From Chitinivibrionales bacterium (lineage in GTDB: Bacteria; Fibrobacterota; Chitinivibrionia; Chitinivibrionales; WJKA01), in assembly GCA_014728295.1 (NCBI GenBank), contig WJLW01000002.1, positions 1 to 64,000 on the forward strand: a stretch of DNA of 64,000 nt. The letters are read 5' to 3'. Below, piece by piece: positions 9,159 to 17,042 of this stretch. The notes below the pieces were generated by a model. That model ran no database searches and was not told the DNA's origin. It saw only the letters and a list, made by a program, of their open reading frames with translations. The first letter of the stretch is position 1, and every line of letters starts with the position of its first letter. The translations under genes and the position numbers were made by a program.

Positions 9159-10967
9159 ATGAATACCAGACACTTTGACGTTTGGCAATTAGCTATTCTC
9201 CTGATTTCGATGATACAGCCATCCGGCGCAGAAATTATCCCGGCCTCCAGGCGAATCGAATGGGACCCGGGTATTCCGGGCGGGATACCGCATTACGCGG
9301 CAACGGTCAACGTAATGGACTTTGGTGCTGAGGCAGATGGGACGACCGACGATCACGATGCATTTGCCGCTGCAATAGCCTCCTTGCCGTCCCGGGGAGG
9401 TGTGGTTTTCATTCCGGCGGGAACCTACAACATCGGCAGCACGATCAATTTGAGCAGCGGCATCATTTTGCGCGGGGCTGGGAGTGACAAGACGAAACTG
9501 CTCTTCAGCATGGCGAACAGTTCGCCCTGCATTGAAGCGGTTACCTACCAGCGCGGCGACTGGAAGGATGTGGCCTCCGGTTTTGACAAGGGATCTCGGG
9601 AGCTTGTCCTCAGCGATGCTTCTGAGTTCAGCGTCGGGGATTTCGTGGAGATTCAGCAGGATAATGATGCGTCGCTGATGTATACGCAAAGCACCTGGAA
9701 TGTGAGCTGGGCCGAAAATTCGGTGGGGCAAATTCTGGTTGTTGAATCGATAGCCGGAAATACACTGACCGTAGACAAGCCACTCTATCATTCTTATTCC
9801 GCATCCCTCAATCCGCAAATTCGCACGCAGGGATTCGTCACGCATGCAGGTGTCGAAAAACTGTTTGTCAAAAAGACGGTGAATTCCGCAGACGGCGGAA
9901 CCTTTCATTTCAAAAACGCCGCATATTGCTGGGTGCGGGAGGTTGAAAGCGATCACACGCGCAAATCGCACATAGCAACCAGCACGGCCTATCGGTGCGA
10001 ATTCCGTCACAATTATTTCCACCACGCCTGGGACCACGGAGGCGGCGGCCATGGATACGGTGTCAATCTGGGACTGCATACGACCGACTGTCTGGTCGAG
10101 GACAACATTTTCAGACACCTGCGCCATGCCATGCTCGTGCAGGTCGGTGCGTGCGGGAATGTGTTCGGCTATAACTATTCGATCGAAAATGTCCAGGGAG
10201 CGGGGGAGACTAATCTCAACCAGGGCTGGACACCGTGCGATATTTCGCTGCACGGGCACTATCCCAATTACAATTTGTTCGAATCCAATAGTGTGCAGGA
10301 AATTGACGTTGCAGATTACTGGGGGCCGTGCGGTCCGGGCAATACCTTTCTACGCAACGTCGTTGAATCGGAGGGCATCGACGTGCTCGATCATTCACAT
10401 ACCCAAAATGTCGTCGGCAACATGCTGGGTGACGGTGAAAACGACTTGACAATCGAAAATAACGTACAGCATTCGCTTGTGCACGGTAATTCGGCGGGCG
10501 GTTCGGTCGAGTGGGATGCATCAATCAGTGATCAGACGATACCACCTACGTATTATCTCACGCAGAAACCGGACTTCTTCGGCGATACGCCCTGGCCGGT
10601 GCTCGGGTGGGATGTAACAGCCGCCTTTCACTTGCCGGCCATAGCTCGCTATGTGAGTGGTGAATACACGCCAATTTCGTACCCGTCGCCCGGTAAGGAG
10701 TTCCGGCAAAGCAACGTACGCATTGCACAATCGGGCAGGAGGTTGACGCTTACAATCGAGGATGATCACCTTTCCGGCGCGGTGGTGGCGATTCATAATG
10801 CGCAGGGATCGGTTTTTAAAACCGTCAGCCTGGGGGCTCACGGCGGCGATGCTACGTCGATTTACATAAGCATGAGCGATGCGCCGGCGGCAAGCGGCAT
10901 CATTTTCGTAACCCTCAGAAGACACAACCGAGGGTCGGTGACTCGTTTTTTTGCACCGACGGAGTAG
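9159..10967 (+). CDS. Secreted parallel beta-helix protein, pectate-lyase-3-like
   Basis: A 602-residue exported protein. The start at 9159 is set by the ribosome site AAGGGG and gives a clear signal peptide; the open frame upstream lacks both. After the signal comes VNVMDFGAEADGTTDD, the classic opening of Pectate_lyase_3/GH55-type beta-helix domains, then repeated short coils (VFGYNYSIENV, NLFESNSVQE, NVVGNMLGDG) to about residue 500. The final 75 residues form a sorting-type domain, though less canonical than that of the M14 peptidase. Such folds cleave or bind uronic-acid or beta-glucan polymers. No catalytic residue can be named with confidence. A truncated duplicate lies at 6923-7135. 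Confidence 0.8.
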   Translation: MNTRHFDVWQLAILLISMIQPSGAEIIPASRRIEWDPGIPGGIPHYAATVNVMDFGAEADGTTDDHDAFAAAIASLPSRGGVVFIPAGTYNIGSTINLSSGIILRGAGSDKTKLLFSMANSSPCIEAVTYQRGDWKDVASGFDKGSRELVLSDASEFSVGDFVEIQQDNDASLMYTQSTWNVSWAENSVGQILVVESIAGNTLTVDKPLYHSYSASLNPQIRTQGFVTHAGVEKLFVKKTVNSADGGTFHFKNAAYCWVREVESDHTRKSHIATSTAYRCEFRHNYFHHAWDHGGGGHGYGVNLGLHTTDCLVEDNIFRHLRHAMLVQVGACGNVFGYNYSIENVQGAGETNLNQGWTPCDISLHGHYPNYNLFESNSVQEIDVADYWGPCGPGNTFLRNVVESEGIDVLDHSHTQNVVGNMLGDGENDLTIENNVQHSLVHGNSAGGSVEWDASISDQTIPPTYYLTQKPDFFGDTPWPVLGWDVTAAFHLPAIARYVSGEYTPISYPSPGKEFRQSNVRIAQSGRRLTLTIEDDHLSGAVVAIHNAQGSVFKTVSLGAHGGDATSIYISMSDAPAASGIIFVTLRRHNRGSVTRFFAPTE

Positions 10968-11280
10968 GGTTAATCCTGTTGTGCCCGGTCTGCTCGTCAG
11001 AAACTTCATTTGCTTACTGTAAGGATCGGAGAAGCGCTCCAGGTCGAGACTGACGGCGATGGGCGCCGCATCGTTTGCACAGTTTTCCACACTAGTACCG
11101 AGACAACGATTTCTCTGCAGCCACAAACACGGTTGTTCCATTTTCGGCGAGAATGAATTGGAATAAGCACGGTAAGCTGTGAGTGTGCGTGAACAAAGGG
11201 GCGATTATTTTAGGTGTGCTCAATGTGGCCATTTTTTAAAAAACCGGCAAAAAAAATGTACTAATTTTTTCAGAAATGAT
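10968..11280. other. Intergenic region after the beta-helix gene
   Basis: No supported gene. A minus-strand open frame (10521-11141) overlaps the end of the beta-helix gene and shows no recognisable motif. From about 11160 the DNA becomes AT-rich and leads into the promoter at 11281. Confidence 0.4.
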
Positions 11281-11309
11281 TTGCATTCTGTCAATTCTCT
11301 TATTATATT
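11281..11309 (+). promoter_or_regulatory. Sigma-70-type promoter
   Basis: TTGCAT and TATATT lie 17 bp apart in an AT-rich stretch, predicting a start near 11317. This is about 480 nt before the next start codon (11795), so the transcript would have an unusually long leader or be a separate RNA. Confidence 0.5.
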
Positions 11310-11316
11310 AGTAATG

Positions 11317-11640
11317 CATTTGAATTGAGGTAGCTAAAATTGGCCAGAGTGGCCAAATCCGGGAAAGTCGTAACCTTAACAAATACAGTCAGTTGCAGGA
11401 ATGATCTATAAAAACACGCAGCAGATTGGCCAGATTCTCCTGGAACCGCGAACTCGTACCGATTACGCTAAGACGTTAAAAACCAGTAGCTTATGGCAAG
11501 TGTAAGTGGTTGGCATCAAAGTTGATGCTCTTCTTTACCAGAACACCAGAAGAAAAAAGATAACAAAGTCTCCTTTCAGCCCTATATATGCCCTAATACG
11601 CCCAAAGCCGATCCCATTCCGCCTGGAATGGGATCGGCAC
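11317..11640 (+). ncRNA. Candidate structured leader or small RNA
   Basis: Downstream of the promoter at 11281 lie three inverted repeats with no open frame: TTGGCCA/TGGCCAA with a 3-nt spacer (11340-11356), GCATCAA/TTGATGC (11513-11528), and a perfect 14-bp stem with a 4-nt GCCT loop (11607-11638). The last is not followed by a T-run, so it is not a standard terminator. I recognise no known riboswitch core. It may be a leader controlling the calcium-binding protein gene or a free RNA ending at the long stem. Confidence 0.35.
11607..11638. repeat. Perfect 14-bp inverted repeat, 4-nt loop
   Basis: The left arm 11607-11620 is the exact complement of the right arm 11625-11638 (GCCGATCCCATTCC and its complement), with a GCCT loop. 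It lies 156 nt upstream of the next gene. No T-tract follows on the plus strand. On the minus strand it is followed by a run only mildly rich in T. Confidence 0.75.
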
Positions 11641-11794
11641 CCCTCCTCAAGCTGGATTTCCTTCCCATAAAAACACCATTTTTATTTATTTTGTCTCATT
11701 AATCTTCAGCGCACATTAAAGAACTTCTCAAGCTTTCACTTTAAGTTTCCGACATACAAACAGATCCAGGCCACCAATCAAACGGGAGATAGCC

Positions 11795-12652
11795 ATGGCC
11801 ATTCAATCTGTTAACCAGTTGCAAATTCACAAAATGAAGGAAACAGGTGAAGCACTGCATGAAGAGAGTGAAGAGAAGGTGGAAACCAGTGATCCGCGCT
11901 TGCTCATGCAGAAGGAATTGCTGCGATTGATGTATTCAAAAGGTGAAGATGAGGAAGATGAGGCGCTGGAGCATAAGCCGTTACAGCCGCCCGAGGATTC
12001 GGTGATCATTTCGCAGGAGGCGCAAGAGTATTATCGGCGGGAATCTGCTCGTGCTGCTGTTGAAACGCAAGACGGCACATTAACCGTCACCCGCCGGACC
12101 GAAATCGCTCTCAGAACGAAAATGACCGTATCCGAAGAGGAAGTTCAGTCCCAGGACCCGCTTATATTTGATTTGGATGGAGACGGAATTGAGTTGACAG
12201 ATGTGCGCACGGGCGAGGGCGTTTCATTTGACATAACCGGTGACGGGCGCGCCGAACAGGTTTCCTGGGTCAAGCCGGATGACGGTTTTATCACCTATGA
12301 CAAAAACGGCAACGGTATTATCGATAGCGGGAAAGAGCTGTTTGGCGACCAGAATGGCGCTGTCAACGGTTTTGCCGAGCTGGCCCGCCATGACGGCGAT
12401 GCAAATGGCATCATCAACCGCAACGATGCAATCTTTAGTAACTTGCGCATGTGGCAGGATTTGAATCAAAACGGATTTTCGGAGGATAAGGAATTGCATT
12501 CGCTCGCTTCGCTGGGAATTGAAGAAATCAGCCTGAATCACGATTCCGGGCGAGAAACCATTGCCGGAAATATCATTGCCGGATACGGAGAATATTCCTC
12601 AAAGAGCGAGAGCGGTCTCGTGGGTGAAGTGTATCTCAATTATATAGCCTGA
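11795..12652 (+). CDS. RTX-type calcium-binding domain protein
   Basis: A 285-residue protein with two parts. Residues 1-120 are charged, helical and rich in Glu. Residues 125-270 hold the domain often found beside RTX repeats: FDLDGDGIEL, DITGDG, DKNGNGIIDSGKELFGDQ, HDGDANGIINRNDA and WQDLNQNGFSEDKEL are Asp/Asn-rich calcium loops, followed by the LASLGIEEISL strand. There is no N-terminal signal peptide and no glycine-rich RTX nonapeptide array, so the export route is unclear; type I secretion components are not in the window. The start has a good ribosome site (GGGAGAT). The long structured leader upstream may regulate it. Confidence 0.8.
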   Translation: MAIQSVNQLQIHKMKETGEALHEESEEKVETSDPRLLMQKELLRLMYSKGEDEEDEALEHKPLQPPEDSVIISQEAQEYYRRESARAAVETQDGTLTVTRRTEIALRTKMTVSEEEVQSQDPLIFDLDGDGIELTDVRTGEGVSFDITGDGRAEQVSWVKPDDGFITYDKNGNGIIDSGKELFGDQNGAVNGFAELARHDGDANGIINRNDAIFSNLRMWQDLNQNGFSEDKELHSLASLGIEEISLNHDSGRETIAGNIIAGYGEYSSKSESGLVGEVYLNYIA

Positions 12653-12731
12653 ATAGCGCAAAATCGATTTGACGCCTACCGATTTGGCTAACACCTGTTT
12701 TTCGAGTCATTTTATGATTTTGGAGGACCAA

Positions 12732-12756
12732 AACCCCCCTTAATAAGGTAGGGGTT
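12732..12756 (+). terminator. Hairpin downstream of the calcium-binding gene
   Basis: AACCCC pairs with GGGGTT and CCTT pairs with AAGG inside it, with a 2-nt bulge. It lies 80 nt after the stop codon and is followed by ATTGTTG, which is only weakly T-rich. It probably works as a terminator for the upstream gene. Confidence 0.4.
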
Positions 12757-13039
12757 ATTGTTGTGTCTGCCGTTTGTTGTGAAGTCCGGGGCCCGCATAC
12801 GTGAGATCAAGCAACGCCTCATCGGCGTTTTGCATATACGTTACCGTAAATGGATGCAATCCCGCACGCAGGAACACGCTCCCGTTTGCCTCAACCGGGG
12901 CGCCGCTGAACTCCCCATTCTGATCTATCAGTGCTTTGCCATCGATATAGAATTTTGCCATGTCGTCGGATTTCAGGAAAAACGCCGTTGTCGTCCAGAC
13001 TTTGACCGAATCGCAAAAGTAAAAATGCGGGATCTCATA
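12755..13039 (-). pseudogene. Remnant of a PA14-domain protein
   Basis: The minus strand reads VWTTTAFFLKSDDMAKFYIDGK, then ANGSVFLRAGLHPFTVTYMQ and EALLDLTYAGPG, which is the second half of a PA14 carbohydrate-binding domain (typical form 'FYL.SDDG.KLYIDGK...AG.HPI.V.Y...G.A.L.L.Y.GPG'). A stop codon lies just upstream at about 13040-13042, and no domain start or signal peptide is present. The ATG at 12961 falls in the middle of the domain. This looks like the leftover 3' end of a once larger secreted protein. Confidence 0.6.
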
Positions 13040-13438
13040 TCACGTAATATATTTTTGAGGCGAAGGAAGAAGTGACACCCAAAAAAAGAACAGGCGGCAT
13101 GGCACATGCACTTGCGGGAACCGTAACCACTGTAATTTTGATTGCGTTTGTCATTTGGATAATCAGGATTGTTCGAAACTCCTGAACATTTTGGTGGCAC
13201 GGTCGGCATTGTTTTGAGCGTTGAGGAAGGAACGATTTTTTCAGGCGGGTAGCAAGGCAAGGAAACCTCTTGCGAGACGATTTTCTTATCACAGCTCTCT
13301 GCTCATATAATCCAATTGAGCATAGCAGCTCACAGAGCAACCCAGAGGTTGAGGAGAGTGAAGATGTATATTTATTGCTACTTTTACATCTCATTGGTAT
13401 GAAAATTGATGCGACTATCTAATTTAAAAGGTGGAAAT
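13040..13438. other. Intergenic region upstream of the barrel gene
   Basis: No supported gene; the minus-strand open frames here lack motifs. A nested inverted repeat lies at 13294-13338: GCTCT with AGAGC outside and TGCTCA with TGAGCA inside. It is about 100 bp upstream of the next start codon and could be an operator or leader hairpin. Confidence 0.4.
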
Positions 13439-14272
13439 ATGCGAAAACTCTGTTCATCAATAGTAGCGATAGCTACGCTCAGTCAAATTGCATCAGCATC
13501 AGCCGGCAACCTCCACGTGAGGGCTGTGGCGGAACTGGGTTTTTTGTCTGTGCTCGATCACAAGGTTCAGTTCAGCAAATCCGGCACTTATTTCGATTAT
13601 AATGAGGATGGGGGACAGGATGTGCTTTTCGCGTTCAGTCGTCTGTCGCTGGAGTTGGGTCTGAATAGCCGAAACAGCTTTATACTCCTCTACCAGCCCC
13701 TCTCGATTCAAACACAGGAATCGCTCGGAAAGCCACTCTCGGTCGACAGCCTGCTCTTTCCTGCAGGAACGAATGTGAAATTTTTGTACGACTTTCCGTT
13801 TTATCGCGTTAGCTACCTGCGAGAGTTTTTGAGCGAAAACGAGCTCTTCAGCCTGGCGGCAGGCCTGTCGCTGCAAATACGCAACGCCACCATCTCCTTC
13901 GAATCGCTTGACGGTAGCCGCTATCGCACCACGCGTGATGTTGGTCCCGTACCCGCACTCAAGCTGCGCACATCCTGGCATCCGGACGATCTGTTCTGGG
14001 TTACCCTCGAGGCCGACGGCATATATGCACCGGTCAGCTACCTCAACGGCAGCGATGAAGAAATTGTCGGCTCTATCCTCGATGCAAGCTTGCGCTCGGG
14101 CATCGACATGACTTCGTCAAGCAAGGCATTTGTCAACATTCGCTACCTGGGTGGGGGCGCCGTGGGCACCGACAGCGACGATGAGGGCCCCGGCGACGGA
14201 TATGTCAAAAACTGGCTGCATTTTCTTACCGTTTCGGCGGGACTGATATACGAGTTTGCTGCCGTGGATTGA
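13439..14272 (+). CDS. Predicted outer-membrane beta-barrel protein
   Basis: A 277-residue protein with a signal peptide (MRKLCSSIVAIATLSQIASASA) and then alternating hydrophobic/polar strands typical of a small barrel, with turns such as YNEDGGQD, LNGSDEE and TDSDDEGPGDGY that look like surface loops. The chain ends FAAVD rather than the usual terminal aromatic residue. The family and substrate are not recognisable. The ATG at 13439 is preceded by AAGGTGG at the right spacing, whereas the upstream in-frame start at 13406 would add residues before the signal peptide. It converges with the sulfotransferase gene, with a 14-nt gap. Confidence 0.7.
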   Translation: MRKLCSSIVAIATLSQIASASAGNLHVRAVAELGFLSVLDHKVQFSKSGTYFDYNEDGGQDVLFAFSRLSLELGLNSRNSFILLYQPLSIQTQESLGKPLSVDSLLFPAGTNVKFLYDFPFYRVSYLREFLSENELFSLAAGLSLQIRNATISFESLDGSRYRTTRDVGPVPALKLRTSWHPDDLFWVTLEADGIYAPVSYLNGSDEEIVGSILDASLRSGIDMTSSSKAFVNIRYLGGGAVGTDSDDEGPGDGYVKNWLHFLTVSAGLIYEFAAVD

Positions 14273-14286
14273 ATTTTCGTGCTGAT

Positions 14287-14967
14287 TCAAAATGAATAGC
14301 CCAATTCCACAATATCATTTTCATAGAGCTGTTCGACCAGCCTTTTGCTGCGCGGGGTGTAAAATGTGCGATAATTCCGGAAGCGTCGCTTTCGATTGGC
14401 ATGGCTCAAGAGTGCGACATCAGTTCCCAATGCACGATTGAGGGTGATAATTTCACGGTCAATTTCTTCGAGCTTGTATATGCCGTCCAGGAGCAGGCAA
14501 CCGTGATCATCAGTTATATCATCCCACATTGGTGCGGTGTGTAGCGCGATATGCCGGTCAGCTTTGGTTGTCCACATAACGGGCAGTTGAGAGAGAAAGT
14601 AGCTGAAGCTGAATTTCATTTTGAGATAGTTCACACGCCAGATAAAGGAACGATTAAGATATTTCCACAGTGACACAGCCCGGTCGTAAGGATTGCGCAC
14701 TATGGCGAATTTATACAGAGACTCGAATTCGTCCGGCGCAAACATATGCTCCTTTACATAGAGCATTCGCTTGAAATCATGTCTTCCCAGATCAATACGG
14801 TAGTTGTTTATTGCGTCATTCCATTCTGCTCTGGGCAGCTCATGCCACGGCCTGGGATTCTTCTTGCGATTGGTCTGGGTGTAATAGGCATTGAATGATT
14901 TTCTGAAACTCGTGCCCGCGCATTTTTTCAAGTGCAGCCAGAAATATGATCGAATTGTCACCGGCAT
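14287..14967 (-). CDS. Sulfotransferase family 2-type protein
   Basis: A 226-residue enzyme of the carbohydrate sulfotransferase type (Sulfotransfer_2-like). The 5'-phosphosulfate loop is seen near the N-terminus as HLKKCAGTSFRKSF, and the 3'-phosphate-binding segment as AIVRNPYDRAVSLW at about residues 87-100. The C-terminus with YENDIVELGY matches the usual end of the family. It would transfer sulfate from PAPS to a hydroxyl or amine of a glycan. There is no signal peptide, so it is likely cytoplasmic or peripheral. AGGAC lies just ahead of the ATG. The acceptor cannot be inferred from the neighbours. Confidence 0.75.
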   Translation of the reverse strand: MPVTIRSYFWLHLKKCAGTSFRKSFNAYYTQTNRKKNPRPWHELPRAEWNDAINNYRIDLGRHDFKRMLYVKEHMFAPDEFESLYKFAIVRNPYDRAVSLWKYLNRSFIWRVNYLKMKFSFSYFLSQLPVMWTTKADRHIALHTAPMWDDITDDHGCLLLDGIYKLEEIDREIITLNRALGTDVALLSHANRKRRFRNYRTFYTPRSKRLVEQLYENDIVELGYSF

Positions 14968-15026
14968 TTTGTCCTGTAGTGGGTGCTTTTATTTCCTCCG
15001 GCTCAGCGTACTCGTACTCGCCTAAA

Positions 15027-15061
15027 ATAAAAAAAGGCGCTCGCATCATGCGATGCGAGCG
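15027..15061 (-). terminator. Rho-independent terminator of the glutamate-synthase-domain gene
   Basis: On the minus strand a 10-bp perfect stem (CGCTCGCATC with its complement, loop GCAT) is followed by CC and then seven T residues. It lies 50 nt beyond the stop of the gene at 15111. Confidence 0.85.
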
Positions 15062-15110
15062 CGTCGTGTGGATTCCCGTCTGTACGGCAATGACATTATG
15101 GTTGTCAAAA

Positions 15111-16751
15111 TTACATACTGAGAATTTCGATCGCCTTTTCGTTGCCGGCATCCATAATGTAGGGAATGCCGGTAAGCTCGGCGGTTTCTTTGTTACCGGC
15201 GAGCAGGTCGTTGCGGTCGATGGAAGCAAGATTGAACTTGCGCGCACCAGCCATAAACTGCTGCAGCCCGCAGGCAAGCTTGTCGGCGTATCCGTACATG
15301 GCGATAGCGCCAAACGGAATATTTTTCATTTCATCTTCACCAACTTTGTTTTTAACATCTTCCCAGCCGGCAAAGATCTCCTCCGGGTAGGTACCTATGT
15401 CTTTAACGCTCTGCGGAAGCTGTTCCCAGTGACCGTTAAGATCGGCGCGCCTGTCCGGGTTGAAGACGCCTTCGATGTTGGAACCGAGGTAGCCCGGAAT
15501 CATCGGCGCACGACCCATACAGATCAACTTGGTGTATGGAGCGCAGAGTGCGATTGCCTTGAAGATGTGATCTTCACGCGCAAATCCGCCGGCCAGAGAA
15601 ATATCGGGTACGTTCTGTCCCTTGTCTTCGAGCGTTTTGCAGTATTCGTACGTTTTGGCATGCAGGTGCAGTGAAGGAACGCCCCAGTGCTCCATCATGT
15701 TCCACGGACTCATGCCGGTGCCGCCGCCGGCGCCGTCGATGGTCAGCAGATCGAGATCACAAGCTGATGCACACTTGATTGACAATGCCAGCGTATCCAT
15801 GCCGTACGCGCCTGTTTTAAGCGAGATGCGCTTGAAACCGAGCTTGCGCAAATCTTCGATATCTTTGCAGAATCCTGAGTAAACGGCGTCTGCGCTGTCG
15901 ATATTAGTTGCACCCAGCCGGCTGTGGCGGGCGAATGAGGTGATCGCACGCGCTTTGAAAGCTTTTTCAACCGTAGTGTCGTACGGGTTCGGATCGACAA
16001 CATAGCCGCGGTCTTTCAAAAAACGGGCATACTCAAGATCGGTCACCTGGATTTCACCACCGATATCTTTGGCGCCCTGCCCCCATTTGAGCTCGAGGAT
16101 GATCTTGTCGCCATATTTGTCCATCAGGTATCGGGCAACGCCGTTGCGGGTATCTTCGACATTCATCTGAACGATAATTGCTCCGTAGCCGTCATAATAG
16201 CGCAGGAAAGTTTCGATACGGCGCTCGAGCTCGGGAGCTTTGGTGATTTTACCGTTGGCGAGTTCGGACTGTTTGTCAACGCCGACTACGTTTTCGCCGA
16301 CAACAATCGGAAATCCGCACAGAGCGGCGCCCATGGCAAATGAGTCCCAGTACTTTGCCGCAATAAAAGTCGAACCCAGCGCACCGGTCATGATCGGGAT
16401 GCGGCTTTTGGTTTCAACCTGCTTGCCAAAGCTTGACTCGATGCTGACATTGGGGAAAACGCAATCGTCGGGATCATTGGTCAGGTTTTCGCCGAGCCCG
16501 TGTGATCCGAAGGCAAATCCCTGCACGCGCAGCGCATGATAGCCCGCACCTTCGAGTACAACATGTGACGATCCTGAAGTGGATTCACCAAAATTGCGGG
16601 GATACAGCATTTTTCTGCCGAGCAGTGAAGACATCCACGTTTCGCATTTGCCGCGACAATTCGACAGGCACAGTGTGCACAGGCCGGATTCGCAGGGATT
16701 GCCGCGGTTGACGGTTCCCAGCGCGTCATTTTGTTTTCGCCATTGTATCAT
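15111..16751 (-). CDS. Stand-alone glutamate synthase FMN-domain protein
   Basis: A 546-residue protein corresponding to the FMN/glutamate-synthase domain of GltB without the glutaminase domain, as in archaeal-type enzymes. Seen in the sequence: a cysteine cluster at C20, C25, C28, C32 and C36 (likely an iron-sulfur site), then GALGSTFIAAKYW, LELKWGQGAKDIGGE, LLTIDGAGGGTGMSP and LAGGFARE, which are the flavin and 2-iminoglutarate-binding elements. Family enzymes make glutamate from 2-oxoglutarate and ammonia delivered by partner subunits, none of which is adjacent. The ATG at 16751 has the ribosome site AAAGGAG. It is transcribed divergently from nrpR, a regulator of nitrogen genes, and is a probable target of it. 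Confidence 0.85.
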   Translation of the reverse strand: MIQWRKQNDALGTVNRGNPCESGLCTLCLSNCRGKCETWMSSLLGRKMLYPRNFGESTSGSSHVVLEGAGYHALRVQGFAFGSHGLGENLTNDPDDCVFPNVSIESSFGKQVETKSRIPIMTGALGSTFIAAKYWDSFAMGAALCGFPIVVGENVVGVDKQSELANGKITKAPELERRIETFLRYYDGYGAIIVQMNVEDTRNGVARYLMDKYGDKIILELKWGQGAKDIGGEIQVTDLEYARFLKDRGYVVDPNPYDTTVEKAFKARAITSFARHSRLGATNIDSADAVYSGFCKDIEDLRKLGFKRISLKTGAYGMDTLALSIKCASACDLDLLTIDGAGGGTGMSPWNMMEHWGVPSLHLHAKTYEYCKTLEDKGQNVPDISLAGGFAREDHIFKAIALCAPYTKLICMGRAPMIPGYLGSNIEGVFNPDRRADLNGHWEQLPQSVKDIGTYPEEIFAGWEDVKNKVGEDEMKNIPFGAIAMYGYADKLACGLQQFMAGARKFNLASIDRNDLLAGNKETAELTGIPYIMDAGNEKAIEILSM

Positions 16752-17042
16752 ACCGATACTCCTTTCGTAAGTTTGGCAATGCATAGCCGTTGTTTTGTTG
16801 GTTGCGAAGTATAAGTCACTAAACTAAATAACCGGCACCCTGTAGAAAAGACTTTGTGCCTGGAAATTACCTGTTTAAGCCATTGATTCATAACTTGCCA
16901 TAAAACCGGAAGTTATGCCGATCCAAAATGATTGGATTTCTCCCGGGAATATCGCAATATGGCTGAAACGGGCAATTTAACGCTGATTCGGCACGCACAG
17001 CAATTATATTAATAACGGCAAATTTGCCGGAAGGTATGCAGT
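16752..17042. promoter_or_regulatory. Divergent control region of the glutamate synthase domain gene and nrpR
   Basis: 291 bp with no gene. It ends in the palindrome at 17016-17029. A GGAAATTACC sequence near 16861 loosely recalls the split repeats that archaeal NrpR binds, but it does not match either published half-site spacing exactly. Confidence 0.5.
17016..17029. promoter_or_regulatory. 14-bp perfect palindrome, candidate NrpR operator
   Basis: CGGCAAATTTGCCG is fully self-complementary. It sits 13 bp before the nrpR start codon and touches its ribosome site, where a bound repressor would block expression. This suggests autoregulation, but the palindrome is not the archaeal consensus. 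Confidence 0.45.

Noticed and set aside
9189..10259. Minus-strand open frame of 356 codons inside the beta-helix gene
   Set aside because: Antisense shadow of the beta-helix gene, with no domain signal and no ribosome site.
10521..11141. Minus-strand open frame overlapping the end of the beta-helix gene
   Set aside because: No recognisable motif; half of it is antisense to a clear gene.
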